The translations under genes were made by a program, and so were the position numbers. The notes below the pieces were generated by a model. That model had not been told where the DNA came from, made no database searches, and saw only the letters and a list, made by a program, of their open reading frames with translations. Shown piece after piece: positions 24,506 to 33,361 of a stretch of DNA of 64,000 bases (position 1 is its first letter; each line of letters begins with the position of its first letter). Origin of the DNA: Microbacterium oxydans (lineage in GTDB: Bacteria > Actinomycetota > Actinomycetes > Actinomycetales > Microbacteriaceae); contig NZ_FMIR01000017.1 in assembly GCF_900095745.1 (NCBI RefSeq), positions 62,001-126,000 on the forward strand, given 5' to 3'.

Positions 24506-26650
24506 CTATGCCGCGCCCAGAGCCTGACGCAGCAGGTGCATCAACGCGGCGAGCTGCACCGGCTCAGCGGCCGACTCCTCGACGGCCTCACCGTCGAGCG
24601 CGCGTGCTGCGAGGCCCTGCTTCTGGTCGATCAACTCCGCGATCTTGGTGTCGATCGTGTGCGCGGCGATGATGCGCCAGGCGGTGACGGGCTCGTCCTG
24701 ACCGATGCGGTGCACACGGTCGATCGCCTGAGTCTGCTCGGCCGCCGTCCACGAGAGCTCGGCGAGGACGACGTTCGACGCCGCCTGCAGGTTCAGGCCG
24801 ACTCCGGCTGCGGTGAGCGAGCAGACCGCGATCCCCACGGAAGGGTCGCTGTTGAAGTCGTCGATCGCCTGCTGGCGAGTCGTCGAGGTCTGGTCTCCGC
24901 GGATCGATACCGACCGGATGCCCACGGCGGCGAAGTGCGCCTCGGCACGGTCCATGACGTCGATGTGCTTCGCGAAGAAGACGACCTTCCCGACAGACCG
25001 CTGCAGCTGCGCGGCATAGTCCGCCGCGAGCTGCGCCTTGGCCTGTCCGATTCGGCGGACCATCGTGAAGACGTTGTCTCCCCCGGTGCCCGCAGCCTTC
25101 GACTCCTCGAGCTCGTTCTGGGCGACGAGACGAATGATGTCTTCGTCGATTTCGCCGGGCGCCAGTCCACGGTCTCCGCGGGCCTCGATGATGCGGCGAT
25201 ACCGAGCCGCGAGTCGCTCGCCGAGTTCGCGCTCGGCCTGACGGATGCTGCGTCCGAACTCGTCGTCGAGCTGCACCGGCAGGTCGGCGATCAGCTTGTC
25301 CGGCAGATCGGCGGCGACGTCCTTCTTCTTGCGCCGGACGATACCCATCGAGATGACGGCGTCGCGTGCCTCAGGGTAGAACGCCTTGTCGGCCGGGGTG
25401 AACCCCGTCGCATCGAGCTTCTCCATCAGCTCGGGACCCGGCTTCTCGCCCGTGGTCCACCCCAGGAAGCGCCAGATCGCGTCGAAGTCCTCGACGTCGT
25501 TGATCAGCGGCGTGCCGGTGAGGGCGAGCATCAGGGGATCGTGCCCCGGCGTGCGCTCGCGCACCTGAGCAGCCAGCGAGAGCACGTTCTGGGAGCGCTG
25601 CGACGAGAGGTTCTTGATGAAGTGCGCCTCGTCGACGACCATTCCGCGCAGACCGATCGAGGCCAGCCACGACATGTGCCGGTCGAGGATCTCGTAGTTC
25701 ACGATGAACACGTCGGCGAACGCGTCGATGTCCGTGCCGTCGCCCTGGATGACCGTGGCGCGACGCTGCGGCGTCCACCGCTCCACCTCACGCGCCCAGT
25801 TCATCTTCACGACGTTGGGCACGACGACGAGCAGCGGGTAGGCACCGGCCACCGAAGCCGCGAGCACCGACTGCGCCGTCTTGCCGAGGCCGGGCTCGTC
25901 TGCCAGGAGGAAGCTGCGGTGCCCGGCCTTCACGGCCTCCAGGAACCGCGACTGATGCACCATGACCTCGAGGCCCTTGGGCGAGAGGTGGTCGTACTCC
26001 GGCGCGGGCGGCAGATCCATCGATGCGGCGGATCCGCCGGCACCGGTCTCGAACGCCTTGTACAGCGGGCCCATGAGCTCCCAGCCGTCGAGACGGCGGC
26101 GCGGCGTCGCAGCCGGTCGCGGCGTCAGGTCCGGAGCCAGGAACGGGTTCGCCAGCTGCCGAGACTCGACCGACGGCGGTGTGACCTGTCGCTCGGCGAT
26201 CGCCGCGGGGACCGTGGAGATCTGAACGGGTGCAGCGTCGGCGATGATCAGTTCTTCGGGAGCGAGCTCCGCTCCCGATTCGAGGAGCCAGTCGCGTCGC
26301 ATGCGCTTCGCCACCGGCGACGTCGCCTGGTCGGCCTCGAGCAGCTGGATGAGCGACGTGTCGCGCGCGGCCGTCTTCGCGAGGATCGTGGCCACACCGT
26401 CGAGCCGCTTCAGTAGTTCAGCGCGTGCGGGATCACCGATCTCGGCGTCGGCCTTCACTCTGGCGCGCTCCTCGCGCACCAGGAACGCGATCACCTGGAA
26501 CTTCACCCGGTTGGTGGGACCGAGCTTCCCCCGCTGCGACTTCGCCTCGATCTCGCGCACCTTGCGCGCGAGGATCGGGATGAGGGGTGCCTCATCGTCG
26601 CGACGGGACGTCTTCTTGCGCCGTGTGGTGGCGGTTGCCGTGGTCGGCAT
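24506..26650 (-). CDS. SNF2-family DEAD/DEAH-box helicase-like ATPase
   Basis: A 714-residue Swi2/Snf2 DNA translocase. After a basic N-terminal region of about 215 residues come Walker A DEPGLGKT (251-258), DEAH in VVDEAHFIKN, LTGTPL, and the C-terminal helicase half with VVFFAKHIDVMDRAE, AAGVGLNLQAASNVV and the arginine finger motif QAIDRVHRIGQDEPV. This layout resembles SMARCAL1/HepA-type proteins involved in fork or transcription-complex remodelling, but no HARP domain is recognisable. The ATG at 26650 has a very strong CAGGAGGAGC ribosome site; the open frame continues upstream for 51 codons that I consider leader. A TAGAAT box lies at 26802-26807. Confidence 0.9.
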   Translation of the reverse strand: MPTTATATTRRKKTSRRDDEAPLIPILARKVREIEAKSQRGKLGPTNRVKFQVIAFLVREERARVKADAEIGDPARAELLKRLDGVATILAKTAARDTSLIQLLEADQATSPVAKRMRRDWLLESGAELAPEELIIADAAPVQISTVPAAIAERQVTPPSVESRQLANPFLAPDLTPRPAATPRRRLDGWELMGPLYKAFETGAGGSAASMDLPPAPEYDHLSPKGLEVMVHQSRFLEAVKAGHRSFLLADEPGLGKTAQSVLAASVAGAYPLLVVVPNVVKMNWAREVERWTPQRRATVIQGDGTDIDAFADVFIVNYEILDRHMSWLASIGLRGMVVDEAHFIKNLSSQRSQNVLSLAAQVRERTPGHDPLMLALTGTPLINDVEDFDAIWRFLGWTTGEKPGPELMEKLDATGFTPADKAFYPEARDAVISMGIVRRKKKDVAADLPDKLIADLPVQLDDEFGRSIRQAERELGERLAARYRRIIEARGDRGLAPGEIDEDIIRLVAQNELEESKAAGTGGDNVFTMVRRIGQAKAQLAADYAAQLQRSVGKVVFFAKHIDVMDRAEAHFAAVGIRSVSIRGDQTSTTRQQAIDDFNSDPSVGIAVCSLTAAGVGLNLQAASNVVLAELSWTAAEQTQAIDRVHRIGQDEPVTAWRIIAAHTIDTKIAELIDQKQGLAARALDGEAVEESAAEPVQLAALMHLLRQALGAA

Positions 26651-26801
26651 GCTCCTCCTGAGCGTGAAGGCTCGGGCTTCCCCATGAAGCCTCGGGCCGT
26701 TCTCGTTGTCCGCGTGTGGCGTGAGCCAGGACCGTACGAACAGTGGGTCGTCTTCCCGTCGAAGCACGCGAGAAGCGTGAGAATCGGCGGGAGCCGACTC
26801 C

Positions 26802-26807
26802 ATTCTA
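26802..26807 (-). promoter_or_regulatory. Possible -10 of the SNF2 helicase gene
   Basis: TAGAAT on the lower strand, about 150 bases before the helicase ATG. The 233-base gap 26651-26883 otherwise shows nothing recognisable. Confidence 0.4.
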
Positions 26808-26883
26808 TGTCATCGGACGGATGTCCTGCAGATCACCCACGCCGAGTCGTCGAACGACGACCGGGAACGCGGCGGCACGGTGA

Positions 26884-27837
26884 CTACCCGGTCGTGATGC
26901 CGAGAGCCCGCGCGGCATCCGTGACGTCCGCCCCCATCTGCTCCATCAGCTTCTCGATGCCCTCGAAGGCGACCATGCCCCGCAACCTCGCCACGAACTC
27001 GACAGTGACGTCGTGTCCGTACAGGTCGAGTCCGGTCTCTCCGAGAACGTGTGCCTCGACCTGGCGCACCAGAACGTCGTCGAAGGTCGGATTCGTGCCG
27101 ACAGAGATCGCGGACGGATGGCGGATGCCGGTGTCGTGATCGACGAGCCACCCGGCGTACACGCCGTCGGCGGGAACGAAGGCGTCGACGATCGTCGAGA
27201 GGTTGGCGGTGGGGAACCCGAGCTCCCGTCCGCGCTTGAGGCCGTGGACGACCTCGCCGCGGACATCGGGATAACGCCCGAGCACGGTGGCCGCCGACGC
27301 GACGTCCCCCTCCATCAGCAGCTCGCGGACCCAGCTGGACGAGACCCTCCGCGTGGAGCCGGAAAGATACACGTCGTCGACGACCTCGACGGAGAAGCCG
27401 TAGCGGGGGCCGAGCTCGCGCAGCAGCTCGGGGGTGCCCGCACCTCGGTGCCCGAAGCGGAAGTCCTGGCCGACCAGGACCGTCGAAACCTGCAGGGCAC
27501 CGACGAGGATCTCGACGACGAAGTCCTCCGCGCTGCGGGCTGCCATCTCCTGGTCGAATGTGAGCACGAGGGTCGCGTCGATCCCGAGGTCGCCCAGCAG
27601 CTCGAGCTTCCGGTCGACGGTGACGACGTTCTCGGGACACCGATCCGGACGGATGGTGGCCAACGGGTTGCGGTCGAAGGTCACCGCCACGGATCGACTT
27701 CCGGTGGCGGCGGCTGCCTCGTTCAATCGCGCGATGACGGCGCGGTGTCCGGCATGGACGCCGTCGAACTTGCCGATGGCGACGGCGCTCGGTCCGAACC
27801 CGGTCGGTACTTCCTCCGGGCTGCGGAAGACGATCAC
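26884..27837 (-). CDS. ribF: Bifunctional riboflavin kinase / FAD synthetase
   Basis: A 317-residue cytosolic enzyme making FMN and then FAD. The N-terminal nucleotidyltransferase has AIGKFDGVHAGHRAVI (residues about 20-35, the HxGH site), TFDRNP and VLVGQDFRFGHRGAGT with SSSWVRELL; the C-terminal kinase has GRELGFPTANL and YAGWLV, with GTNPTFDD. The GTG start overlaps the stop of the upstream membrane-protein gene (GTGA). It is the last gene of a truB-membrane-membrane-ribF operon. Confidence 0.95.
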   Translation of the reverse strand: MIVFRSPEEVPTGFGPSAVAIGKFDGVHAGHRAVIARLNEAAAATGSRSVAVTFDRNPLATIRPDRCPENVVTVDRKLELLGDLGIDATLVLTFDQEMAARSAEDFVVEILVGALQVSTVLVGQDFRFGHRGAGTPELLRELGPRYGFSVEVVDDVYLSGSTRRVSSSWVRELLMEGDVASAATVLGRYPDVRGEVVHGLKRGRELGFPTANLSTIVDAFVPADGVYAGWLVDHDTGIRHPSAISVGTNPTFDDVLVRQVEAHVLGETGLDLYGHDVTVEFVARLRGMVAFEGIEKLMEQMGADVTDAARALGITTG

Positions 27838-28271
27838 GCGTGCACCTCGGCCGGAATCACGGCGTCGACGGGGCGGTGCGTGCGCAGCCACCAGATTCCG
27901 AACACCGGGAGGACCAGCGGGATGAACAGGTATCCGCGCCCGAACAGCGACCACACCGTCTCGTGCTGGAACAGTGCCGGCATCAGGATGCTCAGCAGCC
28001 CGACGACGAGAACGCCTGTCAGTTCGAAGACGATCGCGATCCAGGCGACGGTGTACCACCCGCGCCTGCGGGCGAGCACCAGCGCGAGGGTCGCGAGGAT
28101 ATAGACGACGGCAGCGAGTGCGGAGAGGGAGTACGCCAGCGGCGCCTCGTCGAATCGCCGGACGATCTGCACGAAGCTGCGGCCTGTGGCGGCCAGCGCC
28201 ATGACGGCGTAGACGATCACGAGGACGCGACCGATTCCGGTCATCCGAGTGGAGGGGGCGGTGGAGCTCAT
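27834..28271 (-). CDS. Four-helix membrane protein of unknown function in the truB-ribF operon
   Basis: A 145-residue protein with predicted helices at about residues 15-35, 50-68, 78-100 and 108-125 and a short cytosolic tail. I place the start at the ATG at 28271, ten bases after a TAGGAT box; an in-frame ATG four codons earlier lies inside that box and is less likely. The stop overlaps ribF, so expression is coupled. Family not recognised; DUF-type membrane proteins occur at this position in other Microbacteriaceae. Confidence 0.7.
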   Translation of the reverse strand: MSSTAPSTRMTGIGRVLVIVYAVMALAATGRSFVQIVRRFDEAPLAYSLSALAAVVYILATLALVLARRRGWYTVAWIAIVFELTGVLVVGLLSILMPALFQHETVWSLFGRGYLFIPLVLPVFGIWWLRTHRPVDAVIPAEVHA

Positions 28272-28281
28272 AGCGCATTCC

Positions 28282-28287
28282 ATCCTA
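28282..28287 (-). promoter_or_regulatory. Internal -10 box upstream of the ribF-linked membrane gene
   Basis: TAGGAT on the lower strand, ten bases before the ATG at 28271. It could give ribF a second promoter independent of truB. Confidence 0.4.
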
Positions 28288-28328
28288 GAGCCGCGGGAGG
28301 GCACCGGACTCCGCCGCGACGCCTCACG

Positions 28329-28697
28329 TCACGCGATCTGGACGGTCCAGATGACCTGCATGCGCCACAGCATGATCGCGATCGCGAGCGCAGCCACACC
28401 CAGGATCACCGTGCTCCACCGGCTGCGCTCCATGAGCGCCCACAGTACGGCTCCGATGGGCAGGAGCACCGCCGACACCAGGTAGACCCAGTACTCGAGC
28501 AGGTCGCCCGTCGGCGGGTTTCCCGCGAGGGGTGCGACGATCGCGACGATCACCTGGACGACGAGCAGCACCTCGACGAGGGCAAGCGCACCCACGCTGA
28601 AGTCACTCGGCCGTCTGCCGAGCAGACCCGCGACGAGGCAGAAGACGCCTGCGGCGACCGCGATGATGATCTGCGCGATCGTGAACCACAGGATCAT
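28329..28697 (-). CDS. Four-helix membrane protein coupled to truB
   Basis: A 122-residue very hydrophobic protein with helices at about residues 5-25, 35-58, 68-88 and 95-115. Its ATG overlaps the truB stop by four bases (ATGA). I do not recognise a family and find no catalytic residue pattern. Confidence 0.7.
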   Translation of the reverse strand: MILWFTIAQIIIAVAAGVFCLVAGLLGRRPSDFSVGALALVEVLLVVQVIVAIVAPLAGNPPTGDLLEYWVYLVSAVLLPIGAVLWALMERSRWSTVILGVAALAIAIMLWRMQVIWTVQIA

Positions 28698-29593
28698 CGG
28701 TCGGCCTCCGGCATGTTCATGGCGCTCTTGAGGTCGGCGCCGCGCTTCTCGACGATGCCCACCAGAGCGCCGTCCGGGTCGATGGCCGCCGTGACCGCGC
28801 CTGGGCCGTCGAAGCGGCCGGCCTGTCCCTGGAGCCGCTTTCCGTGGCGGAGGTCGCGCGCCTCATCGGCCGACACCTCGAGCACGGGAAGGATCCGCCC
28901 GGCGGCCTCCGCCGGAGTCAGCGTGTGGGCTCCCTCGAGCCCGTCGATTCCGACCGCGTCGCCCACGACAAAAGGCCCCACTCTCGTACGCCGAAGGGCC
29001 GTCAGGTGCCCGCCGACGCCGAGTGCCGCACCGAGGTCGCGGGCGAGAGATCGGATGTACGTTCCGGACGAGCAGTCGACGATCACATCGAGGTCGAGAA
29101 AGCCCTCCTGCCGACGCCGCTCCGATACGTCGAAGCGCGAGACGACGACGTTCCGTGCGGCGAGCACGACCTCTTCGCCGGCACGGACGCGATCGTATGC
29201 ACGCCGTCCGTCGACCTTGATCGCGGACACCGAGCTGGGAACCTGCGAGATCTCGCCGGTCAACGCCAGGATGCCCTCGTCGACCGCGGCATCCGTGACC
29301 GCGCTCCATGCCTCGGGTTCGGCGGTCGTCAGGATCTCGCCCTCGGCGTCGTCGGTCCCGGTGGTCTGTCCGAGACGGATCGTCGCCTCATAGGTCTTGT
29401 CCGCGCCGACGATGTAGGTGAGCAGTCGGGTGGCTCCTTCGATGCCGATGACGAGGAGTCCGGTCGCCATCGGATCGAGTGTTCCCGCATGGCCGACCTT
29501 CCGTGTGCCGAACGCGCGCCGCGTGCGGGCGACCACGTCGTGGCTGGTCAGCCCAGCGGGCTTGTCGACGAGAAGGATGCCGGGCGAGACCAT
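28694..29593 (-). CDS. truB: tRNA pseudouridine-55 synthase
   Basis: A 299-residue enzyme forming pseudouridine 55 in the T-loop of tRNAs. It starts MVSPGILLVDKPAGLTSHDVV, has the catalytic Asp in GHAGTLDPMATGLLVI (residue about 41), the substrate segment KTYEATIRLGQTTGTDDAEG and the TruB motif SSGTYIRSLARDLG. Transcription appears leaderless from TAGGCT. A short C-terminal PUA-like extension is present. Confidence 0.95.
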   Translation of the reverse strand: MVSPGILLVDKPAGLTSHDVVARTRRAFGTRKVGHAGTLDPMATGLLVIGIEGATRLLTYIVGADKTYEATIRLGQTTGTDDAEGEILTTAEPEAWSAVTDAAVDEGILALTGEISQVPSSVSAIKVDGRRAYDRVRAGEEVVLAARNVVVSRFDVSERRRQEGFLDLDVIVDCSSGTYIRSLARDLGAALGVGGHLTALRRTRVGPFVVGDAVGIDGLEGAHTLTPAEAAGRILPVLEVSADEARDLRHGKRLQGQAGRFDGPGAVTAAIDPDGALVGIVEKRGADLKSAMNMPEADR

Positions 29594-29599
29594 CCCCCC

Positions 29600-29605
29600 A
29601 GCCTA
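29600..29605 (-). promoter_or_regulatory. -10 box, leaderless truB
   Basis: TAGGCT (lower strand) six bases before the ATG at 29593. Confidence 0.6.
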
Positions 29606-29689
29606 CCGACGACGCGCCTGCCACCCGGTCCGGAAGGGCCGCCGGTGGCGCGCCGCGGATCGCCGACCGGCCGCGGGTCGCGGCTCACG

Positions 29690-29695
29690 TACGCT
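29690..29695 (+). promoter_or_regulatory. -10 box, mutY
   Basis: TACGCT six bases before the ATG at 29702. The spacer GGAGGG also resembles a ribosome site; the same 12 bases occur before pcp. Confidence 0.55.
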
Positions 29696-29701
29696 GGAGG
29701 G

Positions 29702-30598
29702 ATGCCCGGACCGCAGGCCCCCTCCGAAGTCGTATCGCGCCTGCCGACGTGGTACCGCGCGACCGCTCGCGACCTGCCGTGGCGCCGCACCGAGTTCCAT
29801 GACGAGTTCGGCGCCTGGGGCGTTCTGGTGAGCGAGTTCATGCTCCAGCAGACACCTGTCTCCCGGGTCGTCCCCCACCTCGAGGCGTGGCTCGCCCGAT
29901 GGCCCACGCCGGCGGCGATGGCCTCTGCCTCGGCCGCGGACGTCGTGAACCAATGGGCGAATCTGGGATACCCCCGGCGCGCGCTCTGGCTGCACCGCGC
30001 CGCCGTCGAGATCACCGAGCGGCACGGCGGGATCGTGCCGCGCGACGTCGAGGCCCTCCTCGCCCTCTCCGGCATCGGCGACTACACGGCCCGCGCGGTC
30101 GCGGTCTTCGCGTACGGCGACCGCCACCCGGTCGTCGACACGAACACTCGGCGCGTCCTGGCCAGGGCTGTTCAGGGGCGGGCCCAGCCGGCACCGCCCT
30201 CGCGGCGCGACCTGGAGCTGATGGACTCCCTCCTGCCCGACTCGCTGGCCGACGCCGCGGAGTTCAACGCCGCCATGATGGAGCTCGGCGCGACCGTGTG
30301 CACGTCGCGGGCGCCGCGATGCGAGCAGTGCCCCCTGGCCAACAGCTGCGCGTGGCTGGCAGCCGGCAGGCCGGACACCGGGGATGAACGCCGTCGCCAG
30401 GCCGCCTACGAAGGCTCGGATCGACAGGCACGCGGTGCCGTGCTGCGGCTACTGCGCGACCGCTCCCCCGAACCCGTGCCGCTCGACCTCGTGCTCCCGG
30501 AGTGGCCGGATCCCCGTCAGCGCGACCGGGCGATCGACTCGCTCATCGCCGACGGTCTCGCCGAAGCCGACGGGATGGCCCTCTCGCTGCCGCGCTGA
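29702..30598 (+). CDS. mutY: A/G-specific adenine glycosylase
   Basis: A 298-residue DNA repair enzyme excising adenine opposite 8-oxoguanine. Residues visible: EFMLQQTPVSRVVPHLEAW with the catalytic Glu, the helix-hairpin-helix LSGIGDYTARAVAVFAYG followed by VVDTN with the catalytic Asp, and the 4Fe-4S loop with C-x6-C-x2-C-x5-C in CTSRAPRCEQCPLANSC. The C-terminal NUDIX-like domain that recognises 8-oxoG is missing, which is frequent in actinobacterial short forms. Divergent from truB. Confidence 0.95.
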   Translation: MPGPQAPSEVVSRLPTWYRATARDLPWRRTEFHDEFGAWGVLVSEFMLQQTPVSRVVPHLEAWLARWPTPAAMASASAADVVNQWANLGYPRRALWLHRAAVEITERHGGIVPRDVEALLALSGIGDYTARAVAVFAYGDRHPVVDTNTRRVLARAVQGRAQPAPPSRRDLELMDSLLPDSLADAAEFNAAMMELGATVCTSRAPRCEQCPLANSCAWLAAGRPDTGDERRRQAAYEGSDRQARGAVLRLLRDRSPEPVPLDLVLPEWPDPRQRDRAIDSLIADGLAEADGMALSLPR

Positions 30599-30603
30599 CG
30601 AGC

Positions 30604-32736
30604 TCAGAGGTGATGGTCGGTGCGATGTGCCAGCACCGTCAGCTCGACCCGACTGCGGACATCGAGCTTCGTAAAGACCCGGCCGAGGTGCACCTCCACC
30701 GTACGGACCGAGAAACGGAGCATCTCGGCGATGTCACGGTTCGCCGCCCCGCCGACGGCATACATCGCGACTTCGAGCTCGCGCGCGGTCAGCTGCAGCG
30801 ACCATGCTGCTCGACACGCCGCCAGCGGATCGACGGTGGGAACGATGCTCCCCTCCTTGGCGTCCAGCCTGTCCAGCCGTCCGCGGATCGTGCGCGCCCA
30901 GGCCGTCGCACCGCACAGCTCGAACAGCCTCTCGGCATGCTCCAGGTGGATGCGGGCTGAGGCGTGATCATCGCGGATGGCGTACTGGGTGCCGAGCATC
31001 GTCTCCACCCTCGCGCGCGCGAACGGGGAGCGGAGCGTCCGCGCCTCCTCGCGCACTTCGACGCACTCGGAACGCCAGCGACCATCCCCAGCCGTCGCCA
31101 GCCGGACGCGCAGACTCTGCGCGAGAGCGATCTCCGGCGGTTCGATGGATGGCGCGGGTGTCGAGCGTCCGTCCGGATCGAGCGCCAGCTCGTCGAGCGC
31201 GGGAACCGTCATGGTGGTCCGCGCCGATCCGAGGTCGGCCCAGAGACGGATGGTGGCGGCGGCGTCGTCGAACGAACCGGCGAGGAAAGACTGGATGCCG
31301 CGATCGACGAGGCGGTCGATCCTCGAGCCCGCCGGCAATCCCGCGGTGAGCGACCGGGCGTACGGTCCGAGTTCGCCGAGCACGGCGAGGTCGAGACGTC
31401 TGGCGAGCACCACACCCAGTCCGGCGAGTGGCAACGCCAGCGGCAGCACGAGTGCCGCCTGGATCAGCCGGTCGCGCGCCAGGCCGATGTCACCGCGCCA
31501 CACCAGCAGCAGAACCTCGACGACCGCGCGATACGACTGGACGACGGGGCTGTGCTCGAATCCCGGGACGAACGGATCCGCCTCCGCGGACATCCCTGAT
31601 CCGCCTCTCGCGAGCACGCGCAGCCCCAGGTCGATGTCCCCGTCCATCGCGGCCCGCAGCGCACGCAGCATTCCTCCCGTCACCGGCCCGGAGCCTACGG
31701 TCGCGTCGATGTCGCGTTCACCCGCGATCAGCCAGCTCAGCGCGACGACGGGGTCCCTGAGCTCACGCTCGACACCTGTTCGCGTGGCGCCTTCCCGCAC
31801 GGCGTCGAGCCAGACGCGCATCCCTCGTCGATCGCCCCGTTCGGCGCACATCACCGCGGCCAGAGCAGCGGCCTTCGTCCAGTGGAACCAATCGGCGGCA
31901 TCGTCGGTGCACGGACGCAGCACTCGCGGGTCCACTTCCGGCACTGCTCCCTGCTCGAACGCCTGAGCGACGAACAGGCCACCGAGTCCCCTGAGCCGCC
32001 GATGCTCCGCCGCGTGCGGGTACAGACCGCTGAACCACGCCACCGCTTCCGCGGCGAAACCGGCGCCGACGGCCGAAGTCCCCGCGACGAGATGCGCTTC
32101 GTCGCGGGCGCCGCCCACCGCGTGCCCCGCCGCCTCTCTCGCGAGCAGCAGTGCTCGTTCGGGGTGGCCGGCCTCGCTGAGTTGTCGCGCGATGACTGTC
32201 AACTCGGCCGCGCTGTCCGGAGCCGCCTCGAGGGAAGCGCGAGCGCGGTGCCAATCCTCGCTCACGCGGTCTCCGCGACGCCGGAAGATCACGCTCAGCC
32301 GCTCGTGGACCCCGGCGGTGACTGCGGTGCACGTGGTGGCTCTGATCCAGATGGAGAGCCGGGGATCGGCGAACCGCGAGTGACCGGCATGCAGACGGAC
32401 GTGCTCCCCCACCGGAGCGGCGGCGATCGCGGCCGCCGACCTCCCATCGAACTCGAGGAGGGCGTCGAGTCCACCGTCGAGGCAGACCGAAAGCGCCGTC
32501 AGCAGCTCGCGATCCCTGCCATCGAGCTGCAACGTCTCGAATCTCCGTGTGATCGAGGGCACGAGCGGCAACGGGCTGGGTAGCGGGCGTAAGCCATGTC
32601 GTTGATCCGCCGACAGCCGCTCGGCGACTTCGCGGATCGTCGGAGAATCCGCGTCCAGCTCGGCAGCGAGACGGGCAAGCACATGGGGCGCGCAGGCGAG
32701 GTCGACCTCCAGGAGCTCGTCGAGCAAGAGGCCCAA
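30604..32736 (-). CDS. LuxR-family regulator without an N-terminal ATPase
   Basis: A 710-residue protein ending in a LuxR helix-turn-helix (LTARELEVAMYAVGGAANRDIAEMLRFSVRTVEVHL, read in two segments at residues about 640-685). The middle is helical and resembles the tetratricopeptide-like part of LAL regulators. The N-terminal residues, such as LSADQRHGLRPLPSPLPLVPS, align with the segment that normally follows the STAND ATPase, but no Walker A or B is present. An in-frame stop at 32800-32802 limits the upstream extension, and the only plausible start is the TTG at 32736. Either a short natural form or a remnant with a lost N-terminus. It follows rbfA by about 105 bases. Confidence 0.75.
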   Translation of the reverse strand: MGLLLDELLEVDLACAPHVLARLAAELDADSPTIREVAERLSADQRHGLRPLPSPLPLVPSITRRFETLQLDGRDRELLTALSVCLDGGLDALLEFDGRSAAAIAAAPVGEHVRLHAGHSRFADPRLSIWIRATTCTAVTAGVHERLSVIFRRRGDRVSEDWHRARASLEAAPDSAAELTVIARQLSEAGHPERALLLAREAAGHAVGGARDEAHLVAGTSAVGAGFAAEAVAWFSGLYPHAAEHRRLRGLGGLFVAQAFEQGAVPEVDPRVLRPCTDDAADWFHWTKAAALAAVMCAERGDRRGMRVWLDAVREGATRTGVERELRDPVVALSWLIAGERDIDATVGSGPVTGGMLRALRAAMDGDIDLGLRVLARGGSGMSAEADPFVPGFEHSPVVQSYRAVVEVLLLVWRGDIGLARDRLIQAALVLPLALPLAGLGVVLARRLDLAVLGELGPYARSLTAGLPAGSRIDRLVDRGIQSFLAGSFDDAAATIRLWADLGSARTTMTVPALDELALDPDGRSTPAPSIEPPEIALAQSLRVRLATAGDGRWRSECVEVREEARTLRSPFARARVETMLGTQYAIRDDHASARIHLEHAERLFELCGATAWARTIRGRLDRLDAKEGSIVPTVDPLAACRAAWSLQLTARELEVAMYAVGGAANRDIAEMLRFSVRTVEVHLGRVFTKLDVRSRVELTVLAHRTDHHL

Positions 32737-32841
32737 CGCGGCGGGCGCGACGAAGAGAGCCCCCTGTGTACCCGTACCCTCGATGCCGTTCCCCCAGCTT
32801 CACGGAAGCGTTCCCGCGAAGCCGAGCGTATCAAACGGCGA

Positions 32842-33267
32842 TCACTCCGGGTCGTCCTCCGTGCGGTACGGATCGGTGTCGCCGGCGTGGGATGCGGAGG
32901 ACGCGAGTTTCGCGACGTCGGCATCGCGCTGCTGCGCCTCGCGGAGCAGCGCACCGATGTGGTCCGCGTTCTCCGGGAGGGCATCCGGGATGAACTCGAG
33001 CGTGGGCACCAGACGGGTGCTCAGCTGCCGTCCGACCTCGCTGCGCAGCATGCCGGTCGCCGAGGTGAGCGCAGCACCGCTGGAGATGCGCTCTTCTTCC
33101 GTGCCCAGCACCGTGTAGAACACCGATGCGTGCTGAAGGTCACCGGTCACACGGACGTCGGTGATGGTGACGAAGCCGAGGCGCGGATCGCGCAGCCCCT
33201 TCTCCAGCCGCTCGGCGAGGATCACGCGGATACGATCCGCGAGTCGGGCCTGTCGTTCGCCTGCCAT
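32842..33267 (-). CDS. rbfA: 30S ribosome-binding factor A
   Basis: A 141-residue KH-fold protein needed for 16S rRNA 5'-end maturation and cold adaptation. Signature stretches are RQARLADRIRVILAERLEKGLRDPRLG, VTITDVRVTGDLQHASVFYTVLG and LVPTLEFIPDALPENADHI. The C-terminal 25 residues are acidic and disordered. GGGAGAG upstream of the ATG is the ribosome site. Last conserved gene of the nusA-ylxR-infB-rbfA operon. Confidence 0.95.
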   Translation of the reverse strand: MAGERQARLADRIRVILAERLEKGLRDPRLGFVTITDVRVTGDLQHASVFYTVLGTEEERISSGAALTSATGMLRSEVGRQLSTRLVPTLEFIPDALPENADHIGALLREAQQRDADVAKLASSASHAGDTDPYRTEDDPE

Positions 33268-33294
33268 TGTTCTCTCCCTGTCCAGGAACCCTCA

Positions 33295-33342
33295 GGGCGT
33301 CCTCCTCTCCGCGCTCCGGAGGAGCGGGAGCGAAGGACGCCC
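33295..33342 (-). terminator. Nested hairpin between infB and rbfA
   Basis: GGGCGTCC (33295-33302) pairs with GGACGCCC (33335-33342), enclosing a second stem CGCTCC/GGAGCG (33312-33317 with 33321-33326). No U-tract; likely partial terminator or RNA processing site. Confidence 0.5.
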
Positions 33343-33361
33343 GAAGGTGTTTCGAAATTGA

